Shown: one piece after another, positions 59,019 through 64,000 of the stretch | How positions within the stretch are numbered: the first letter of the stretch is position 1 | Layout: each line of letters opens with the position of its first letter | From: Apis mellifera | Lineage: Eukaryota; Arthropoda; Insecta; Hymenoptera; Apidae | Assembly (NCBI RefSeq): GCF_003254395.2 | Contig: NC_037649.1 | Coordinates: 3,691,032-3,755,031, forward strand | Length of the DNA: 64,000 nt | Reading direction: 5' to 3' | Program-made: the position numbers and the translations under genes | The notes under the pieces: model-generated | Databases searched by the model: none | Seen by the model: only the letters and a program-made list of their open reading frames with translations | What the model was told of the DNA's origin: nothing

Positions 59019-59970
59019 CGAAGAAAAAATTTTGAAATATTTCAATATGAAAATAATAATTTTTAATGATGAAAATTTTATTATTTGTCAATAATCATTA
59101 TTAATGAAAGGAATTACATTTTAATCGTATATAATAGTTATAACAAAAATATTATTTTGCTTGTATTCAATCAACCAAATTTTCATCTTCGTAATTTATA
59201 TTTTATTATTACAACCTAATTTCTGGTTCAAATTATAAATAGATAATCATTTAAGTAAAAATATGATTTATCTAAAAAAAAATTTATCTAAATATAAAAT
59301 ATACATCATACGTATTACACGAATAAAAATTATATATAATTTATTATAAAATTAAAAATTTGTTGAATAATTACAATCAAAATATATTTATTTTCATTAT
59401 TGATAATTATTTTGTATGAAATATAATTTTCCCCATTGATAACTATGCATTATTGATGATTGAAATATAATTTCTTTTATCTACAACTATAGATAACTAT
59501 AGATATAAGCAACAAAAATACAATTTCTTTTATAGATAATTATTTGCAATTCACATCACCAATTATCATGTATTATATTCACGTGAATCGTTATCGTTTG
59601 AAAAAAATTTTTCGATCAATTACAATCGTTATAACAAAAAAATTGAAAATTAATTGAACTTTTAATTGAAAAAATAATTTTTATCTTCTAACTTTTTCTT
59701 CTTTATTATCGCAATTATCATTCTTGATTTATATTGATAATTTTAATAAGAGGAAAAAAGATAAAGATTAAAAGCAATAAGATAAATTTAAATACGAGTA
59801 TTTTTATATATTCGAAAATTCAAAAAAAGTTAAAAAAAATTGCTGCCAAATCAACCAGCCAACAACCCAAAAGTTTTAAAACAACTTTTCACACATTTCT
59901 TTACAACTTTTCTCTTCACACATTTTTTCGCGGAAACATCGTTCAAACTGTTGCACGTGTAATATTTTTT
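59019..59970. other. A+T desert
   Basis: AT-rich. The words ATAATTTCTTTTATCTACAAC and related recur at about 59468 and 59520. No gene seen. Confidence 0.55.
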
Positions 59971-60360
59971 CTTTAAATGGTATCTTTTCGTTTGTTCTTA
60001 GAAACCGGAAAGAAAAGAAAGCGAAGAGAGACCAAAACGAAGAGTGGAAATTCGACCAAGAGAACAGGTGTACCGACGGAGGGTAAGTTGTGCAACGTAG
60101 CGTGCATTTTAAGGAATTTTTCAAACGGAAGTTTTCCTTCTTCTCCCTCTACCCTTTTTTATTTCTCTCGTATCCGTCGAAGAAGGACAATTCTAACAAA
60201 CTCAAACGGAATTTCGCTTATGACATACTTTTTCACGGAACCTACGTATTTGCCGACGGCTTATCCTTCCCCGCCGTCCATCTTCTGTAAACACGTCGTC
60301 TACGAATCCACTGACGCGGTTATGCACCCTTTTTTGGTTGCATAATGCGTTACTTTATCT
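59970..60360. other. GC-richer island
   Basis: Contains the candidate exon at 60002-60082 and overlapping open frames of 122 and 66 codons (plus) and 82 codons (minus) that are not recognised. Confidence 0.4.
60002..60082 (+). other. candidate internal exon (81 nt)
   Basis: Preceded by a strong acceptor-like TATCTTTTCGTTTGTTCTTAG and followed by a near-consensus donor (GACGGAGG before GTAAGT). The length is 27 codons and all three frames are open. The peptides are basic, for example TGKKRKRRETKTKSG in one frame, and no family is recognised. A cassette exon of a spliced plus-strand gene would explain the signals. Chance pairing in a GC-richer block is the alternative. Confidence 0.3.
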
Positions 60361-61860
60361 CTGAATTTTGCCATCGTTTCACGATCAATAATTTAAAAAA
60401 TTTTTTTCTTTTTTATTGTGTGAAATATACGTAATATAAATATTCTTTTAAATTTCTATTATTTTTAAAGAATCGATAAAAATCGTGTTAGCTTTCTATA
60501 TTATATATCATAAAAAATCTAAATTATTTTTTTTAGTTATAAGAAAAATTTATCTCGAATTTTTCAGATTTAGCATAGAAAAGATATAATGATGTTTTAT
60601 ATCGATTTTTTGATTTTTTAAATATATTTCTAAATGAGTTGTTTATCTTTTTAATTTTTCTTTTTATTCTATATAATTCTATATAATATTTTTATTAGTT
60701 TTATATTATAAATTTGTTAATTTTTTAAAATAAATATGTAAAAAAATATTTACGTTATAAATTAATATTAAAAATTTTTGCAAAATAATATTCTTCTTTA
60801 ACGTATTCTAAATCTAAATCAAATTTCTTTAAAATTACTTGTATACATTATTTCTGAAACCAAAAATTAAATTATTGAAAAAAATATATATAAAATTAAT
60901 GAAAATAATTTTTATATATAGTTTATGATATTTTAAAAATTTGATTAATTTTTTTTAATAATTTAAATATCAATATGAAAAGAAACTTTCATTCATTATT
61001 AAAAATCGTGAAAATAAAAATGAATTTTGTTTACTTTTCGCTTTATCTTAAAATATATTTAAAGTAAATTATCTAAGATTATAAATTATTTTTGAAATTA
61101 ATTATATCGAAAAAAGTTTTACACAAATTGAATAGTTTCGAAAAAAAGATAATTTATAAATGAAATTTTACTAAATATAATCATAACCGATTGCAATTTA
61201 TTAATTCTTTCAATGAAATATTAATTATTTATATTAAAAAATCATTAATTCAGAAGATATTTTAATTTGAATAAAATTTGATTACAAAAAACAAGGAACG
61301 TAAAATTGATGAGTATCGCTTTGTATATTTCTTATCTTTTATTTAATAAGTTTTATAAAATTTATAAAATCAAAACATTTTTTAAACTAACTTGATTCTT
61401 TCATATATTTTTTCAGAAATTCAACATATTTATTTAATTCATCCATTAAGGCTTTTATACAAAAAATAAATTTAACATATGAATAATATAATTCAAAAAA
61501 CACGATTTTAGAACAAATATTTTAAATATTCTCTCTAAAAATCAAAATATTAAATTTCACAATTTAAAAACATATTAACACGATTCTATCAATAAAATAT
61601 ACAATAAATACAAATAATGATTTTTTCAATAACAATAATTGAAAAATTTTAAAATTTAAATCGTTATTGTAACAAATAAATAAAAAATTTATAAAAAAAA
61701 ATGGATCACAATCGATTGAATTACGAACAATTTCAAAAATAAACATTTCCAATCTTAAATAAATCATCCTATATACACTTTTCACTCATGTAAAGATGAA
61801 ATGCATCCCTTATACATATAAAGAAAAAAAAAAATAAATTTTCACAAAACGTATCACATC
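60360..61860. other. A+T desert
   Basis: AT-rich. The 73-codon minus frame at 61564-61785 is Phe/Leu/Ile-rich from composition. No gene seen. Confidence 0.6.
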
Positions 61861-62410
61861 CACGATACTTACTTCATAAATCATAACGTCTTCGCGCCAG
61901 ATACTACGTTCTAATCGAATCAGATCGGCGAATAAACAATCCCCCGTAGAGATTGGTTCGTTATTCATGCGCAGAACGTGCAACGTAAGCGATTCTTGAA
62001 TCATTGAAATCAGCAGAAGGTGGAATATACGATCGCTTCGCAAGCATCCACCGTGTGATCCATCGCACTCCATCGTCGAACGTGCGAGATACGAGCCGGT
62101 GTGCCGTCCTCATGTCATCTTTATTCCGGTGGCTTGGTCGACAGCCACTGTATCTGAGCCTCGGCATCTAATAATAAACGGGTCGAGCATTGTTGGAAAA
62201 TGGGTCGAACGCGACGGCATCTACCGATGTATCGAACGCGCATGTACGCCACGTGGCTGTGTGCGTGCGAGAGATGCAAACTGTTTGCATAATACCGTGC
62301 CACCCCATCCTTCGAGAGCTGTCCGAGCCGTGACACGTGGCGGAGCGAATGAATGCTTGCAGGAATCGGCACAGTTTCCAACTTAGAATGGGAAAGGAAG
62401 ACGCGAGAAT
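61860..62410. other. GC-richer island
   Basis: CpG-containing block with a candidate minus exon at its left end and overlapping unrecognised frames (95 codons plus, 68 and 86 minus). It could be a promoter island. Confidence 0.4.
61873..61994 (-). CDS. candidate coding exon (122 nt), unrecognised product
   Basis: On the minus strand it follows an acceptor-like TTTCAATGATTCAAG and ends TTATGAA directly before GTAAGTATCG, a near-consensus donor. One frame is open for exactly 40 codons: LTLHVLRMNNEPIS, then TGDCLFADLIRLERS, then IWREDVMIYE. Composition is well mixed and protein-like. The larger frame continues upstream to an ATG at about 62073, so this could also be the 3' part of a longer first exon. 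Family not recognised. Confidence 0.3.
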
Positions 62411-62434
62411 TATAGGTCGTTTGTGTCTATATAA

Positions 62435-62450
62435 GTGTGTGTGTGTGTGT
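62435..62450. repeat. (GT)n microsatellite
   Basis: Eight GT units followed by ATGTATATAT. Confidence 0.9.
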
Positions 62451-62740
62451 ATGTATATATTAGATGCTGATAATTTCTTTATCGCAGAGGTAATACGTTT
62501 GTGATAAATATATGGAGCATCTTTTCTTCTTTCTTTCTTTTATTGTGAAAAGTTAGTGTGTTATATACTTATACTTGTATGGTATATTTGTAGCTTAGTG
62601 AAAAAAGTGTTGATTTTATATTTTTGTAAAAATGTGTTAAAATTGGTACTGAGTAAATAATTTAATTGAACTTTAATTCTTTTAAAAGAACTTTAAACAA
62701 GAGAAATTTCTGTATCAAAAATTATTCGAATTTTTTAACA

Positions 62741-62805
62741 TATCTTAAATAATTACTTCTTGTATCTTAAATATTAATTATATCTTAAATAATACTTCTT
62801 GTATC
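62741..62805. repeat. two-copy ~40-bp tandem repeat
   Basis: TATCTTAAATAATTACTTCT at 62741 recurs as TATCTTAAATAATACTTCTT at 62781, one base shorter. Confidence 0.8.
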
Positions 62806-63474
62806 ACATCACATATGTGTATATGTATAATTTAATACATATATTAGTATTAAATATAAATTTATTTTTGAATATGAATTAACGTGTCATGTTTTTTAGT
62901 TAATTCATATCAATTATTAATTCTGAATAAAAATTCTGAAAATGAATGAAATGAATGAATGAATTTGAAGGATTCAAGAAATTTGTAATCAGATTATTGA
63001 AATAAATCTTCCATAGTCACATAATATCTCATATTATGTTGGATAATTTTCTTCTACAATATAAAAATACTAGTTCCCTTGTTCATTTTGCAGTTTATGT
63101 TAAAACAAATCTGTATTAATTCTTACAAGAAATATTATTGAACTGATGATGAAATTCTAGATATTTTTTTTTTTTACAAATAATATAGATCAAATATATA
63201 TATTATAAAGAAGATAAAAATATCATAACAATTAAAAATATTATCAAAAAATAATCTGATTTTGAGAAATTAATAAAATTATGCAGAAGAAAAACGAAGA
63301 AAAAATAGTAATGAAATTATTTGTTCAAAATGATTTAAACATATACAAGAGAGTTTATTATATAAAAATAAATTGATAACTTTAAATAAGTTTTTTGCTT
63401 TGCAATCCTTTTATAATTTTTATTTATTAATTAGAATTAGAAAGTATATCTCAAAATCAACTAAAAAAAGATAA

Positions 63475-63533
63475 TAATTTTAATAATATTTTAATAATAA
63501 TTTTAATAATTTTAATAATAATTTTAATAATAT
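63475..63533. repeat. (TTTTAATAA)n-like repeat
   Basis: Six to seven units of AATTTTAATAATA with variable length. Confidence 0.85.
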
Positions 63534-64000
63534 TGTAAGTTGTTAATTAGAATTTAGCAATTATAATTCCAATGTATTAAAATTCCATTATTTATGACAA
63601 TTCCTATTTTTTTAATAACTAATAATTCTATGTGTTAATAGTAATAGTTAATAATATAATTTTATATTTATATATATTCTAATATTTGCATAATTTATTA
63701 AACTTTGATTTCCCCACAACAAATTCTGAAATTCTAATTCAAATAGTGTACTCTGTCATTTCAATTGAAAACAATATATTCTTTCAACTTCTCATTATTC
63801 CAGATTCTCAGTTGATGGAATTTCAATTTCCTTCTAATAGCGTAATACTTACTTATACTATTTACTATCTACTATATTACCATATTGAACTTATTATATT
63901 ACTATCAGATTATTCTAATTAATTAAAATCATTTATGTTAGTATTCAACTTCTCTTTACTTCAAATTGTTAATTTATAATATTCAATTTTATCATAGTAA

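Larger units (their letters stand above)
62451..64000. other. A+T desert with small repeats
   Basis: AT-rich. A unit like TATCTTAAATAATTACTTCT is repeated at 62741 and 62781, and a (TTTTAATAA)n-type repeat lies at 63475-63533. The 78-codon plus frame at 63686-63922 is unrecognised. Confidence 0.6.

Noticed and set aside
62099..62386. 95-codon plus and 86-codon minus frames
   Set aside because: They overlap on opposite strands in a CpG block and show no domain.

Overview
This is a very AT-rich eukaryotic window that I read as insect nuclear DNA, most likely Hymenoptera and honey-bee-like. The reasons are long A+T deserts (visibly three quarters or more A+T, not counted exactly), short CpG-rich islands, TTAGG-type motifs like the insect telomere repeat, ends resembling piggyBac-like and pogo-like DNA transposons, and a nuclear copy of a very AT-rich mitochondrial cox3. 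The genus is inference. I see no bacterial gene organisation, rRNA, tRNA or CRISPR array.

No complete protein-coding gene can be supported. Most open frames are AT-rich or low-complexity by-products. The window looks like a large intron or an intergenic region. About thirty GC-richer islands of 150-850 bp are scattered through A+T deserts of roughly 0.5-4 kb. Typical islands lie at 160-480, 3180-3480, 6760-7170, 11450-11880, 13290-13780, 16680-17480, 20880-21340, 22800-23460, 27200-27790, 37620-38470, 41460-42150, 46800-47450, 54600-55420, 57090-57560, 59970-60360 and 61860-62410. They hold most of the palindromes, core-promoter-like motifs, splice-site-like signals and pyrimidine-rich microsatellites.

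The best-supported single feature is a decayed mitochondrial insertion (NUMT) of cox3 on the minus strand at about 54000-54533. It reads as COX3 only in the invertebrate mitochondrial code and has at least three frameshifts. It abuts a diverged inverted-repeat element at 53353-54000. Other structured elements are an inverted duplication with arms about 1.2 kb apart (57422-57617 and 58815-59018), a degenerate tandem array of about 130-180 bp units carrying TTAGG motifs (21295-22040), two local tandem duplications (12455-12840, period 194; 45490-45904, period 210), two near-identical TCACGTA/TACGTGA palindromes (16716-16734 and 16835-16854), and likely transposon ends at 3081-3103, 22390-22445, 38915-39410 and 41428-41447.

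Several exon-like segments are given at low confidence because each rests only on an open frame plus splice-site-like flanks: 34818-34960 (+), 46857-47291 (+), 60002-60082 (+), 11450-11873 with 12039-12090 (+), 30510-30755 (-), 56971-57051 (-) and 61873-61994 (-). RNA-seq and comparison with related genomes would decide them. I found no convincing new multi-gene system.
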